DNA of 64,000 bases from DASYML01 sp036009045 (GTDB lineage Bacteria > Acidobacteriota > Blastocatellia > Pyrinomonadales > Pyrinomonadaceae). This document shows positions 54,476-64,000 of this stretch, one piece after another; the stretch's first letter is position 1; each line of letters begins with the position of its first letter. Below the pieces are notes generated by a model that worked only from the letters and a program-made list of their open reading frames with translations, searched no databases and was not told the DNA's origin. A program made the translations under genes and the position numbers. Location: assembly GCA_036009045.1 (NCBI GenBank), contig DASYML010000008.1:1-64000 (forward strand). Direction: 5' to 3'.

Positions 54476-55008
54476 GTCAAACGCGTTATCACATGACCAT
54501 TAGCTTATCTTTCATCATGCTCTTACTCGTATGCGCGGGCGATTTCTGGACCACGAACGCGCACACGTTTCACACGAGCCTCGCGCAGATGGAATACAAC
54601 GCGCAGGAAAAGTCCGTGGAGATTTCCCTCGAAGTCTTCACCAACGATCTCGAAGCGGTGCTCAGCAAACGCAGCGGCAAAAAGGTGCGGCTCGATAAAA
54701 CGGATGGCGCAGCGGGCCTCGTCCTCGCATATCTACAGGACACGCTCAACCTGAAGAACAGCCTCGGCGAGATCAAGAAACTCTCATGGGTCGGGATGGA
54801 ACCGAAGGCGGATGCGATGTGGCTCTACGTCGAAGCCCCCATGCCCGAAGGTCTGTCGGGAGCGTCCCTGCGCGACCGCCTCTTCTTTGAATTATTGGAG
54901 GACCAGGTCAACATCGCGCATCTCAAGTATGAAGACAAGAAAGCAGACCTCGTCTTCAAACCCGGCGATGAGTTCAAAGCCATCAGCGTGACGCAACGCG
55001 AGCAATAG
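54472..55008 (+). CDS. DUF6702-like exported protein coupled to the M1 peptidase
   Basis: 178 residues. A hydrophobic N-terminal signal (SLSFIIMLLLVCAG-like) is followed by AHTFHTSLAQMEYNAQEKSV, EISLEVFTNDLEAVLSKRSG and a C-terminal AISVTQREQ. This HTFH/SLAQMEYN.. pattern is that of DUF6702 proteins, which are known chiefly from Bacteroidota next to M1 peptidase genes. Start and stop overlap (ATGA) with the peptidase, so they are translated together; a peptidase-assisting role is inferred. It is convergent with glpD across a C-type hairpin. Confidence 0.82.
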   Translation: MSQTRYHMTISLSFIMLLLVCAGDFWTTNAHTFHTSLAQMEYNAQEKSVEISLEVFTNDLEAVLSKRSGKKVRLDKTDGAAGLVLAYLQDTLNLKNSLGEIKKLSWVGMEPKADAMWLYVEAPMPEGLSGASLRDRLFFELLEDQVNIAHLKYEDKKADLVFKPGDEFKAISVTQREQ

Positions 55009-55036
55009 CTGGTATCCGTTGAGCTTAGGGAAAGAT

Positions 55037-55134
55037 AATTCACCACCGCAGACACAGAGGACACAGAGTAAGCACAGAGTTAAGCATTCAACACTCTGCG
55101 CTAACGCTGTGTCCTCTGTGTCTGCGGTGGTGAA
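55037..55134. repeat. C-type CACAGAG hairpin element, copy 6, between convergent genes
   Basis: ATTCACCACCGCAGACACAG pairs with the strand ending GTCTGCGGTGGTGAA; the loop is around TTAAGCATT. It fills the 129-bp space between the convergent DUF6702-like gene and glpD. Confidence 0.92.
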
Positions 55135-55137
55135 CAG

Positions 55138-56768
55138 TTATACAGCACATTCATCTACGGTAAGAGAGCGCGGGTGAAATCTTTTCACGTACTCTCTATA
55201 TGCTGCGACCTCACGTTCCGCATCATTCCCGGACCATCCGAGATATTTTTGCGCGATACTTGCCGCCCTCTCATCATCCTTCAAGCCCGACGCCGAACTC
55301 AAGCCCACCATCGTCCGCCGCATCAGGCAATCCGACAGCGTCCGCGCCATCTCATGACGAAAGGCGAATAAGATTTCCGCGCCGATGGCTCCCGTCGAAG
55401 GGCTGAAGGATTCGCTCAAGAGGTCATCTCCACGCATGGCGATTTCCAGGACCAGCGCCGCGCGCGTCCCATAAATACGCAGCAATCTTTCATTGATGCT
55501 CGCGGAAAGCAGGCTCTTATTTTTGAACTCAGCGCTGAAGGCCGCGAAGTCATTTGTCGAAGCGCCCGGCAGAGGCTTGCGGGCCGTCATGCAGGCGGGC
55601 GCTTTCCGGTCCAATTTTACGAAGATTAACTCCAACGCCTGCTCAGAGAGATGCCTGTAAGTGGTCAGCTTTCCCCCGACGATGGAGAGCAGTCCGCCAA
55701 CTTCCGGCGCATGATCGTGTATGAAATGTCGCCGGGTAATGCCCTTCTCTTGCGCCCCGGCGGTGAAGGCCAGAGGCCGCACGCCGGAGTAGGTGTAGAG
55801 GATGGAGGCGCGCGTCAGATTGGCTGCGGGCATGACGCGGTTCGTCTCGCGCAGCAGGTAGTCTATCTCATCATCACTCGCTTCGACGCGGTCCAGGTCG
55901 CCTTCGTAACGCAGGTCCGTCGTCCCTATCAGATAGTGGTCGTTCCACGGAATGATGAAGAAGGGCCTGCCGTCCAAAGCCGCTTCGACGTAGAGCGCAC
56001 AGAGGGGCGCTCCTTGAAACTCTTTGACGACGAGGTGGCTGCCCTTCGTGCCTCCGATTAAGCGACGGGCCGGATGTCCTAGCCCGGCTTGAATTAATTG
56101 GTCCACCCAGGGTCCCGCGACGTTGACCGTCAGGGGCGCGCGCGCGATGTGGCCGCCGCTACTGTTAAGCAGGTCTGTGAATTCGACGCCGCGCACGCTT
56201 TCCTCATTCATTATCAAACGGTCTACGCGCGCGTAAGTGTGGACCGTCGCGCCGTGGTCGCGCGCGTCGAGCGCGTTCTCAAGGACGAGCCGTTCCGCGT
56301 ATTCGACTTGAGCATCATAATAGAGGGCCGCGCCGCGCAGTCCCACCGGAGAGAGACCGGGCACGCGCCGCAACGTCTCTTCAAGCGAGAGCATGTGATG
56401 GTGGTCCAGAGATTTGCCGAACGAAAGCAGATCGTAAGCGAGCATCCCCGCGCGAATGGTCAGCGGCCCGCGCGAGGCTTGCGCGTAAATGGGAATCAAC
56501 ATCGGCAGCGGCCTGACCAGATGGGGCGCATGACGCAGGAGCAACTCGCGCTCGTGCAGGGATTCCCGGACCAGTCCCAGTTCGCCGTGTTCCAGATAGC
56601 GCAGCCCTCCATGAATCAAACGTGTGGACCAACTCGAAGTGCCCCCCGCTATATCTCCCTTGTCCAGCAAGAGCACACGGAGGCCGCGCAACGCAGCATC
56701 CCGCGCGATGCCCGCGCCGTTGATGCCAGCCCCGATGATGATGGCGTCAAACTCTTTCGCTTCGACCA

Positions 56769-56772
<4 letters not shown>
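55138..56772 (-). CDS. glpD: Glycerol-3-phosphate dehydrogenase/oxidase (GlpD)
   Basis: 544 residues. The N-terminal FAD-binding fold is DAIIIGAGINGAGIARDAAL, followed by GGTSSWSTRLIHGGLRYLEH and ELLLRHAPHLVRPLPML. The middle has FFIIPWNDHYLIGTTDLRYE and the C-terminal helical domain starts near residue 390. It oxidises glycerol-3-phosphate to dihydroxyacetone phosphate at the inner membrane, passing electrons to quinone. It overlaps glpK by four bases (ATGA) on the minus strand, so the two form an operon. No glycerol facilitator or regulator is adjacent. Confidence 0.95.
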
Positions 56773-58262
<1,490 letters not shown>

Positions 58263-58314
58263 GAAAAGCAATTATGAATGATGAAGGCGGAAGGATGAAA
58301 GCACGGAGGCCAAA

Positions 58315-58406
58315 GACAGAGGCTGGAGGCTGGTCAAGAACAGTTGTCTTTAACTAACCTCTAACCTCTCTTCCCAGTCTCTAGTCTCTAGCCTCCAGCC
58401 TCTGTC
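58315..58406. repeat. D-type word hairpin (GGCTGGAGGCT words)
   Basis: GACAGAGGCTGGAGGCTGG pairs with the arm ending CTAGCCTCCAGCCTCTGTC. Between them are CTAACCTCTAACCTCT and AGTCTCTAGTCTCTAG words. Just before it, ATGATGAAGGCGG-AAGGATGAAAG (58279-58301) repeats a stretch found at 19318-19341. Together these occupy the 58263-58485 gap. Confidence 0.85.
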
Positions 58407-58485
58407 CTTCCATTTGACTCGTCGGCGGATTTAGCGTAGATAACTCTTGTTCGACGGAACATCCCAAGAGACAAGCTATATTTTT

Positions 58486-59316
58486 ATGAGAAAGTTTTTT
58501 TTAATCCTTCTCTCAGTCTCGCTCGCGCTGGGGCTGGCGGGTTGCAAGCGCGGCGGCAGCAGGTCTCAGGCTAATCAACGCGCGACGCTGTCGGGTGACG
58601 CGACGGCGGCCACTTCATCATCGAACGAGACGGCGAGCGAGGACGCTACGGAGCAGCCGCCCGCAGAAGAGACCGCCGAGCAAAAGGACGCGCGCGCGCT
58701 CTTCGACAAGGGCAACGAACTCTACAGAAACGACCGCGACCGGGAGGCCATCGAAGCCTTCAAGCAAGCGGTTAATCTGGACCCGGAATTCGCGGAGGCA
58801 CATCTCAAACTGGGACTCGCCTATGCCGCACAGGGGCAGGCGAAGGAGGCTAAGGAGTCTTATCAAAAAGCGGCGGACGCGTATAAAAAACTGGTCAAGC
58901 GCGAGCCTAAGAACGCCGACGCGCAATTCAACATGGGCATGGCCTACTACAAACTGAATCAACCCGAAGAGGCCGTCAAGGCTTACAGGCAGGCGGTCAA
59001 ACTGCAACCTGACGATGGAGACATGCTTTACGAACTCGGCCTCGCGGAGATGAAATTGGCCCAGTATCAGGAGGCCGTCAACGACCTGCAAAAAGCCACC
59101 GAACTGGACCCCGATAACTTTCGCGCGAGCGAGGCTCTGGACAAAGCCAAAGAAGGGTCGAAGCGTATGCAGGAGGCCCGGAAGCGGCTCGAGGACCAGA
59201 TGAAAAAGCAGGACGCGGCGAATAAGAATAAGAACCAGAACGGAAATACGAATACCAACTCCAACTCAAATTCCGCTCCGGCCACGAGTCCGAAACCTGC
59301 TGCCAGGATCATTTGA
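58486..59316 (+). CDS. TPR lipoprotein
   Basis: 276 residues from the ATG at 58486 (chosen because it opens the lipoprotein signal RKFFLILLSVSLALGLAGC; a TTG further upstream adds 13 unlikely residues). The lipid-modified Cys is in GLAGC. A Ser/Thr/Glu linker is followed by about four TPR units (ALFDKGNELYRNDRDREAIE to EAVNDLQKATELDPDNFRAS) and a Lys-rich then Asn/Ser low-complexity tail ending SPKPAARII. It is membrane-anchored in the periplasm. It is probably a protein-protein adaptor; the partner is unknown. Confidence 0.88.
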   Translation: MRKFFLILLSVSLALGLAGCKRGGSRSQANQRATLSGDATAATSSSNETASEDATEQPPAEETAEQKDARALFDKGNELYRNDRDREAIEAFKQAVNLDPEFAEAHLKLGLAYAAQGQAKEAKESYQKAADAYKKLVKREPKNADAQFNMGMAYYKLNQPEEAVKAYRQAVKLQPDDGDMLYELGLAEMKLAQYQEAVNDLQKATELDPDNFRASEALDKAKEGSKRMQEARKRLEDQMKKQDAANKNKNQNGNTNTNSNSNSAPATSPKPAARII

Positions 59317-59370
59317 AGAGTGAGCGACAAATTGCGTGGATGCGGATTCATTGATGAAGGGACGTGAAGG

Positions 59371-59955
59371 ATGAAAGCGCCACTGCCTGATAACGAGGCG
59401 GCCAGACTTGAGACGCTGCGGCAGTATCAAATCCTCGATACTGACCCGGAAGAGACGTTCAATGATCTGACGCGTCTGGCGGCCTACATCTGCGGGACGC
59501 CGATTGCGCTCATCACCCTCATTGACATGAACCGGCAGTGGTTCAAAGCGCGCGTCGGGATGAGCCAGCAGGAGACTTCGCGCGACATCTCTTTCTGCTC
59601 TCATGCCATCTTGCAGACGGGTCCGTTGGTCGTGCGTGATGCGATGGACGATGCGCGCTTTGCGAGAAACCCGATGGTCCTTTCCGACCCGTATATCAGA
59701 TTCTACGCAGGCTCGCCGCTGGTCACGCCGGAAGGCTTCGTGCTCGGCACGCTCTGCGTCATTGACCGCGTCCCGCGAGACCTCACACAGGAACAGGTCG
59801 CGGCGCTCCGTGCCCTCGGCAATCAGGTCATCACCCTGCTCGAAGCACGGCGAGAGATAGCCTTTCTCACGCGCGCCCTCGATAAATACAAGCGAGCGGC
59901 AGAAGACTTTCGCGCGAAGCTCGATGAAAAGGATGAGAGCGGCGCGGAAAAGTAA
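59371..59955 (+). CDS. GAF-domain protein
   Basis: 194 residues, cytosolic. It starts LPDNEAARLETLRQYQILDT, continues into the single GAF domain (ITLIDMNRQWFKARVGMSQQ, then ISFCSHAILQ, FYAGSPLVTPEGFVLGTLCV) and finishes with a coiled-coil-like tail. This exact N-terminal layout (LRxYxILDTxPE, ISFCxHAI, GTLCVID) is common at the front of sensor kinases and cyclases. Here it stands alone, without an output domain. It probably binds a small ligand or a cofactor. Its role is unassigned. Confidence 0.9.
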   Translation: MKAPLPDNEAARLETLRQYQILDTDPEETFNDLTRLAAYICGTPIALITLIDMNRQWFKARVGMSQQETSRDISFCSHAILQTGPLVVRDAMDDARFARNPMVLSDPYIRFYAGSPLVTPEGFVLGTLCVIDRVPRDLTQEQVAALRALGNQVITLLEARREIAFLTRALDKYKRAAEDFRAKLDEKDESGAEK

Positions 59956-60020
59956 TTGGCCCGCGCGGAATTTAGAGTGCATGTTAAGTGAATCTGCAAG
60001 GCTGACCGAAAAGCCATCTG

Positions 60021-60222
60021 CGCCCTGAAAGGCCGAATATGAGAGCCGGGGGCAAGCCTCAGCGTCGCCCCCGGTTATTGGCCCAGAATAGAATTCGACC
60101 CTGAGAGGGTCGCACATGCAATGTTGAGATGCGACCTTTCCAGGGTCGAATTGTGTTGATGCGAGCAGACCGGGGCGCTGGCCCCCGGCTCTCATATGTA
60201 TCCACTGTCGTGGATACATTGA
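60021..60222. repeat. A-type inverted-repeat element, copy 3 (uninterrupted)
   Basis: Left arm GAATATGAGAGCCGGGGGCA, then GCCCCCGGTTATTGGCCCAG and TTCGACCCTGAGAGGGTCGC. The right half mirrors this with GCGACCTTTCCAGGGTCGAA and CTGGCCCCCGGCTCTCATAT, and ends with a TATCCAC..GTGGATA hairpin. It is the main content of the 579-bp gap 59956-60534. The remaining ~300 bp before the FecR gene show no gene and no clear promoter. Confidence 0.85.
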
Positions 60223-60534
60223 AAAGCTTTCGGCCAATTAATCTTTCAAATAATTTTCCATACCAAATAGTGCCGGACGTGCACCATCTCGCATAAATAG
60301 TTTTCCTGCCAACCAGATTTTTCCAGAAAAAGCCAGACAGAATATCTCGCGCACGTTGAAGGGCGGGCACGGGCACGCCTTTTGCTCAAGGGCAATCAAC
60401 AGGTAAAGCCCTCGCGTAGTGCTTTTCTCTCCGAACACGCTGGGAGACTTTATTCTCCCTTCGCACTCTATGTGTGTTCGCAGCGAGCGGTCTCTCTCTC
60501 TCTTCTGCATTGAAAGATAAGGAGCATAAACTTT

Positions 60535-62691
60535 ATGCGTTCCGCCCGATACTTCTCAAAAGCCTTGCTGTTGTTGCTCATCGCGTTGTGCGTCTCTAAT
60601 ACGCGCGCGGCCACCGCTACTGATGATGATGATTACCCGGACGAATATGATGTGACGGCGCGCGTCGTGCGCGTCAGTCTCTTGAGCGGTGATGTCAGCC
60701 TGCGTCGCGCGGGGAATACGGACTGGGAACGCGCGCGGCTCAACCTCCCGCTCGTCGAAGGCGACACGCTGGCGACGGGCCATGATGCGCGTCTCGAAAT
60801 ACAGATTGACTCGCGCAACTTCCTGAGGGTCTCCGAAGATTCCGTCCTGCGCCTCGTCACCCTGCGTGATGAAGGCATCGCGTTGAGCCTCACGGAAGGC
60901 ACCGCGACGCTGCGGCTCGCGCGCTTCGACCACGACCATGAATACTTCGAGATTGACGCGCCGAAGACGACGCTCGCGGCGGAGAAGGGCGGCCTCTATC
61001 GCCTGGACGTATCGCGCGAGGGCAACGTCCATCTCACCGTGCGCGACGGCGGGCGCGCACGCATCTATTCGGAGAACTCCGGCTTTACCCTGCGCGACGG
61101 TCGCACGGCGGACCTCGTCTACGACGGGTCGAATGAGCCTGACTGGCAATTGTCGAAGGCGAACGCTTTCGATAGCTGGGATGATTGGGTGGACCAGCGC
61201 GAGAGATATTTGGTCCAGCGTCTGCGCTATGAGCAGCGCGACCGTTATTACGATAACAACGTGTGGGGCGCGGAAGAGTTGGACTCTTACGGCGACTGGA
61301 GTTACGCGGGCGATTACGGATGGGTCTGGCGTCCGCACATCACAGTCATCAATAACTATCACGACTGGGCACCGTATCGCTACGGGCACTGGACCTGGTG
61401 TCCGCCTTACGGTTGGACCTGGGTGGGTGATGAAGCGTGGGGCTGGGCACCTTATCACTATGGCCGCTGGGTCTATTACAACAACAACTGGTGCTGGGCA
61501 CCTCGCGGTTACGGCTATCACTACTCGCGCGCGTGGTGGCGACCCGCGCTCGTCGCCTTCGTCTATATCCCCACATCTTACGGCGAGCACGTCGCGTGGT
61601 ATCCATTGGGGTACGGCCAGCATGACCCACACTCGCGTCGTTATCAACAGAACAAGCCTGAGCGACTGACGGCGCTGCGTTCAAATGATGTCGCCAGACT
61701 TGAACGCGTCAACCCTGCGGCCCTGCGCGCCGTGACGACGCTCCCTGCTCGCAACTTTGGTGTTGATGATGCGCGCATGCAACCCGCGACGACGGAAATC
61801 GCGCGCCGCGCCATCGCGGGCGACCCGGTGCGAGGGCGTCTGCCAATTGTGCCGGCCAACGGCGCTGCCGACAACAACGGCAACGGCGCGGCTGGTCCAA
61901 TAACGGGCAGGCCCATGCGACCCGCGCGCGGCGCGTCCGCCTCGCTCCAAGTCCCTGCGGCCACGCTGCCGGAACGCCCGACCGGAGCGGCTGCGCGCAG
62001 ACCCGGCGCTCCGCTCGATGATGAACTTCGCCGCACGCGCCTCTATAACGGGCGCGAGCCGCGCGACGTTTCCGGCGGCAATGAGAGAAACAGCGGCGGC
62101 AGCGGCACGCAGGATGTAAGAGACAGAGACACTGGAGCGGTCACGCGCCCCGCGCGTCCCGGCGTCGTGCGTCCCACACAGCCGCGCGTGCCTGTGACTA
62201 ACGATGGCAGTGAGCGCGGCGAGTCCAGAGAGCGCAGGCCGATGCAGGAGCGTCGTCCCATGCCTGACGCGCCGCAACAGGAACAGCCAAGCGCGAGGCC
62301 GCCGCAGAGTCCCGGCAGAATTACTGGACCAGACAGGCCCACCGAAGAGAGGCCCGTCGAATCCGAGCGTCCGGCGAGACCCGGCAGGCGCGAGCCTGTA
62401 GACAGACCGCAGCCGGTCGAGCGACCTGAGCCTGAGCGACATGAGAGACAGGAAAGAGTCGAGCCGCCAGCGCGTCATGAATCGTCGCCGCGCCCCGAAC
62501 CGCCGCAGAGGTCAGAGCCTGCGCCTTCGAGACCGGAACCGCGCCACGAAGAACCGCCGCAGCACAGAGAGCAACCGGCGCCTTCCCGCCCGGCGGACCC
62601 ACCAAGAGAAAAGTCCGAGCCGCCGCGAGAACGCGAACGCAATGATGCGCCCGCGCGTCCATCGCGTACTTCGACCAAGGACCCCGAATAA
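60535..62691 (+). CDS. Exported FecR-domain / DUF6600 protein with disordered Pro/Arg tail
   Basis: 718 residues with a signal peptide (ALLLLLIALCVSNTRA). A FecR-type beta domain (RVVRVSLLSGDVSLRRAGNT, EGDTLATGHDARLEIQID, about 40-200) is followed by a Tyr/Trp-rich DUF6600 region with repeated YGxWxxxxxYGWVWRP-like units (YGDWSYAGDYGWVWRPH, RYGHWTWCPPYGWTWVGDEA, about 240-360). The last ~280 residues are low-complexity Arg/Pro/Glu (RPEPPQRSEPAPSRPEPR) and probably disordered. It is exported to the periplasm or surface. The acidobacterial family is common but its function is unknown; a cell-envelope structural role is possible. Confidence 0.87.
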   Translation: MRSARYFSKALLLLLIALCVSNTRAATATDDDDYPDEYDVTARVVRVSLLSGDVSLRRAGNTDWERARLNLPLVEGDTLATGHDARLEIQIDSRNFLRVSEDSVLRLVTLRDEGIALSLTEGTATLRLARFDHDHEYFEIDAPKTTLAAEKGGLYRLDVSREGNVHLTVRDGGRARIYSENSGFTLRDGRTADLVYDGSNEPDWQLSKANAFDSWDDWVDQRERYLVQRLRYEQRDRYYDNNVWGAEELDSYGDWSYAGDYGWVWRPHITVINNYHDWAPYRYGHWTWCPPYGWTWVGDEAWGWAPYHYGRWVYYNNNWCWAPRGYGYHYSRAWWRPALVAFVYIPTSYGEHVAWYPLGYGQHDPHSRRYQQNKPERLTALRSNDVARLERVNPAALRAVTTLPARNFGVDDARMQPATTEIARRAIAGDPVRGRLPIVPANGAADNNGNGAAGPITGRPMRPARGASASLQVPAATLPERPTGAAARRPGAPLDDELRRTRLYNGREPRDVSGGNERNSGGSGTQDVRDRDTGAVTRPARPGVVRPTQPRVPVTNDGSERGESRERRPMQERRPMPDAPQQEQPSARPPQSPGRITGPDRPTEERPVESERPARPGRREPVDRPQPVERPEPERHERQERVEPPARHESSPRPEPPQRSEPAPSRPEPRHEEPPQHREQPAPSRPADPPREKSEPPRERERNDAPARPSRTSTKDPE

Positions 62692-62783
62692 CTATAGCGC
62701 ACGCGCGCGTGGCAACTAAAAAGGTCCAATTATCGCGGCCACGTCCAACGCAAGGAGAGCCGCCACGGACAGAGAGACATACT

Positions 62784-62870
62784 TGAAGGCAGAGGGCAAA
62801 AGCCCGAAGAGCGAAAGTGAAGCGGGGGCTGCCGCATCACTCCGGCCCACGGCCTTTTCCCTGTGCCTTC
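62784..62870. repeat. D-type word hairpin (GGCAGAGGGCAAAA words)
   Basis: GAAGGCAGAGGGCAAAAGCC pairs imperfectly with GGCCTTTTCCCTGTGCCTTC. It lies just upstream of the small exported protein and is open in frame with it, which gives a false upstream start at 62783. Confidence 0.7.
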
Positions 62871-62917
62871 ATCTCTCTGCATTAAATCTGATGAGCCTCC
62901 CGGCAAAAGGAAAAAAG

Positions 62918-63436
62918 ATGAGACACATAGCACGAATTTCTTTCCTGATAGTTCTCTTCTCGGCATGCGCGGCCTTGAGCTTGGGCCAGGAACGCGTGCG
63001 CTCCGTCAACGCCTCGGTCAGTAACTCTCTGGAATCCAACGTCGGCACGAGCGCGAGAATTTCCGACCCGACGTTTATTCCCGCAGGCTCGAAGGTCTAT
63101 GTCAACGAGATTAAAGGCTTCGAGGGATTCGAGAATTATCTCGTCGCGGCCTTCAAAAAGAAGAAGGTGGATTTGCTCGTCGTGACCGACAGGGCGCAGG
63201 CCGACTTTGAGATTACAGGATATTCCGAATCGCAGAAGGCCGGGTGGGCCAAGATTATTTTCAGCAGCGGTCTGCCCGAAGAGGAAGCCAGTATTCAGGT
63301 CACGAATTTGAGGACCAGCGTCGTCGCCTACGCTGTCGCTTCATACAAAGTGGACGCCATCAACGGCAAGAAGAGCACCGCCGAACATCTAGCCAAAAAC
63401 TTGCGGCAGAAGATGGAAAGGGACCTCAAAAAATAG
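62918..63436 (+). CDS. Small exported protein of unknown function
   Basis: 172 residues from the ATG at 62918 (AAAGGA upstream; longer forms run through a repeat). The signal peptide ARISFLIVLFSACAALSLGQ is followed by one compact alpha/beta domain: AGSKVYVNEIKGFEGFENYL, VAAFKKKKVDLLVVTDRAQA, DFEITGYSESQKAGWAKIIF, then SSGLPEEEASIQVTNLRTSV and a Lys-rich end. The order (binding-like strand, 'DLLVVTDRAQADFEITG') resembles small periplasmic proteins that detect or present a ligand, but no family name is assigned. Confidence 0.8.
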   Translation: MRHIARISFLIVLFSACAALSLGQERVRSVNASVSNSLESNVGTSARISDPTFIPAGSKVYVNEIKGFEGFENYLVAAFKKKKVDLLVVTDRAQADFEITGYSESQKAGWAKIIFSSGLPEEEASIQVTNLRTSVVAYAVASYKVDAINGKKSTAEHLAKNLRQKMERDLKK

Positions 63437-63442
63437 GAGAGG

Positions 63443-63525
63443 GGGTTAGGGGTTGGGAGTTGGGGGATAAGGGTTAAGGCCCGTGTAAATTCAAAGCTTA
63501 ATCCCTAACCCCTGCCCCCCATCCC
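63443..63525. repeat. D-type word hairpin (TTAGGGG words)
   Basis: GGGGTTAGGGGTTGGGAGTT, continuing GGGGGATAAGGGTTAAG, pairs with CTTAATCCCTAACCCCTGCC, continuing CCCCATCCC. The loop is about 15-20 nt. It sits between two plus-strand genes. Confidence 0.85.
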
Positions 63526-63538
63526 GCGCTTTAAAATT

Positions 63539-64000
63539 ATGCAAGTCGCACGTTTATTTCTTTACATCGTGGCCCTGATTATCGCTTTGATTCTCGGCGC
63601 GTACGTTTTCGCAATCGCATCGAGCGCACAAACGCGCATCGAGCAAGCACCGCGACCGGATATGCAGCGCGCACTCAAAACACGCGCCGCCGCACCCAAT
63701 GAACTGCCGCGCAAGGGTGGCCACGCCACGCTTGAGAGCAATCAAGCGAAGGCGTTGCGGCCTGTCAATTCTCCTGTCGTGAGGCAACGCGCGGTCGCGC
63801 ATCATTCTTCCGCGCCCGCGTTTCCGACCAGCGTTTCGGGTTATGAGACGGCCCCCGCCGCCGCGACGCGCATCGGCGCGGGCACGCCTTTGAGTTTGGT
63901 CCTTCACACGTCGCAATTGAGCAACACGTCTTCCGCCGGAACAGACGAACAATACTTTGACAGGACGGGCGATCTGGTGGCGGATGAGAGGACCACTTTC
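63539..64000 (+). CDS. Exported protein, partial (runs off the window end)
   Basis: 154 codons remain open from the ATG at 63539 to the last base, so the 3' end is missing. The N-terminus is a signal anchor (LFLYIVALIIALILGAYVFA). A long Ala/Arg/Pro-rich linker follows, and the visible end SSAGTDEQYFDRTGDLVADE appears to enter a folded domain. Nothing more can be said without the downstream sequence. Confidence 0.7.
   Translation, partial: MQVARLFLYIVALIIALILGAYVFAIASSAQTRIEQAPRPDMQRALKTRAAAPNELPRKGGHATLESNQAKALRPVNSPVVRQRAVAHHSSAPAFPTSVSGYETAPAAATRIGAGTPLSLVLHTSQLSNTSSAGTDEQYFDRTGDLVADERTTF

Noticed and set aside
60238..60534. Possible promoter or small RNA before the FecR/DUF6600 gene
   Set aside because: No -35/-10 pair with acceptable spacing and no convincing hairpin could be identified; left unannotated.

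Overview
The window looks like a chromosomal segment of a soil-type Acidobacteriota bacterium, most likely class Blastocatellia. This is an inference from gene content, not a database match. G+C is roughly 60%. Supporting genes are an Oar-like TonB-dependent receptor with an N-terminal carboxypeptidase-regulatory-like domain, a paired active/inactive M16 protease operon, a split proton-translocating transhydrogenase (three pnt genes), a FecR/DUF6600-type secreted protein and many exported TPR proteins. No phage, CRISPR array or defence island is visible.

Layout. 0.3-11.2 kb is an exported peptidase/phosphatase region: an M1-family protein that has lost its zinc ligands, two M16 proteases, a TPM-domain/TPR fusion and a PafA-like alkaline phosphatase. 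11.6-17.4 kb carries two small unknowns, rsmI and a very large multi-pass membrane protein. 17.5-23.8 kb has an M28 peptidase, a two-gene DUF2283 pair of lower G+C, pntB-pntAB-pntAA on the minus strand, tRNA-Glu(CTC) and an HNH endonuclease beside the tRNA. 24.2-50.0 kb is a sugar-utilisation locus. It holds a TonB-dependent receptor, a TPR protein, a concanavalin-like secreted protein, an exported GH2, a ~50-residue small protein, galT, galK, a LacI regulator, an exported GH43, a four-part ABC importer that matches YtfQ/YtfR/YtfT/YjfF, a PhyH dioxygenase, a mutarotase-like protein and a cytoplasmic GH2. 50.2-59.9 kb holds a 60-residue Cys-containing peptide gene with its own promoter and terminator, an aldolase-like protein, an intact M1 peptidase coupled to a DUF6702-like partner, glpD/glpK, a TPR lipoprotein and a GAF protein. 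60.5-64 kb holds a FecR/DUF6600 protein, a small exported protein and a gene cut by the window edge.

How the genes fit together. The 24-50 kb locus reads as capture and outer-membrane import of a galactose-containing (possibly galactofuranose-containing) glycan. Hydrolysis by GH2/GH43 enzymes would be followed by inner-membrane import through a YtfQRT-YjfF-type transporter and entry into the Leloir pathway (GalK, GalT). LacI-family control is likely, because two near-palindromic operators with a central CG lie upstream of the receptor and of the cytoplasmic GH2.

The most unusual feature is between the genes. Almost every intergenic space carries an inverted-repeat element. There are four kinds: (A) a ~200 bp element built around a GCGACCC..GGGTCGC hairpin; (B) a 150-153 bp MITE-like element with TATAGCGGTT termini, three copies, one inserted inside an A element; (C) a ~100-170 bp hairpin rich in CACAGAG words, six copies, present in divergent, convergent, co-directional and intra-operon positions; (D) a set of hairpins whose arms are degenerate short tandem words, with different words at each locus but the same architecture. 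In addition the 7-mer palindrome TGGNCCA occurs about 100 times by my hand count, roughly five times chance expectation, in all reading frames and in intergenic DNA.
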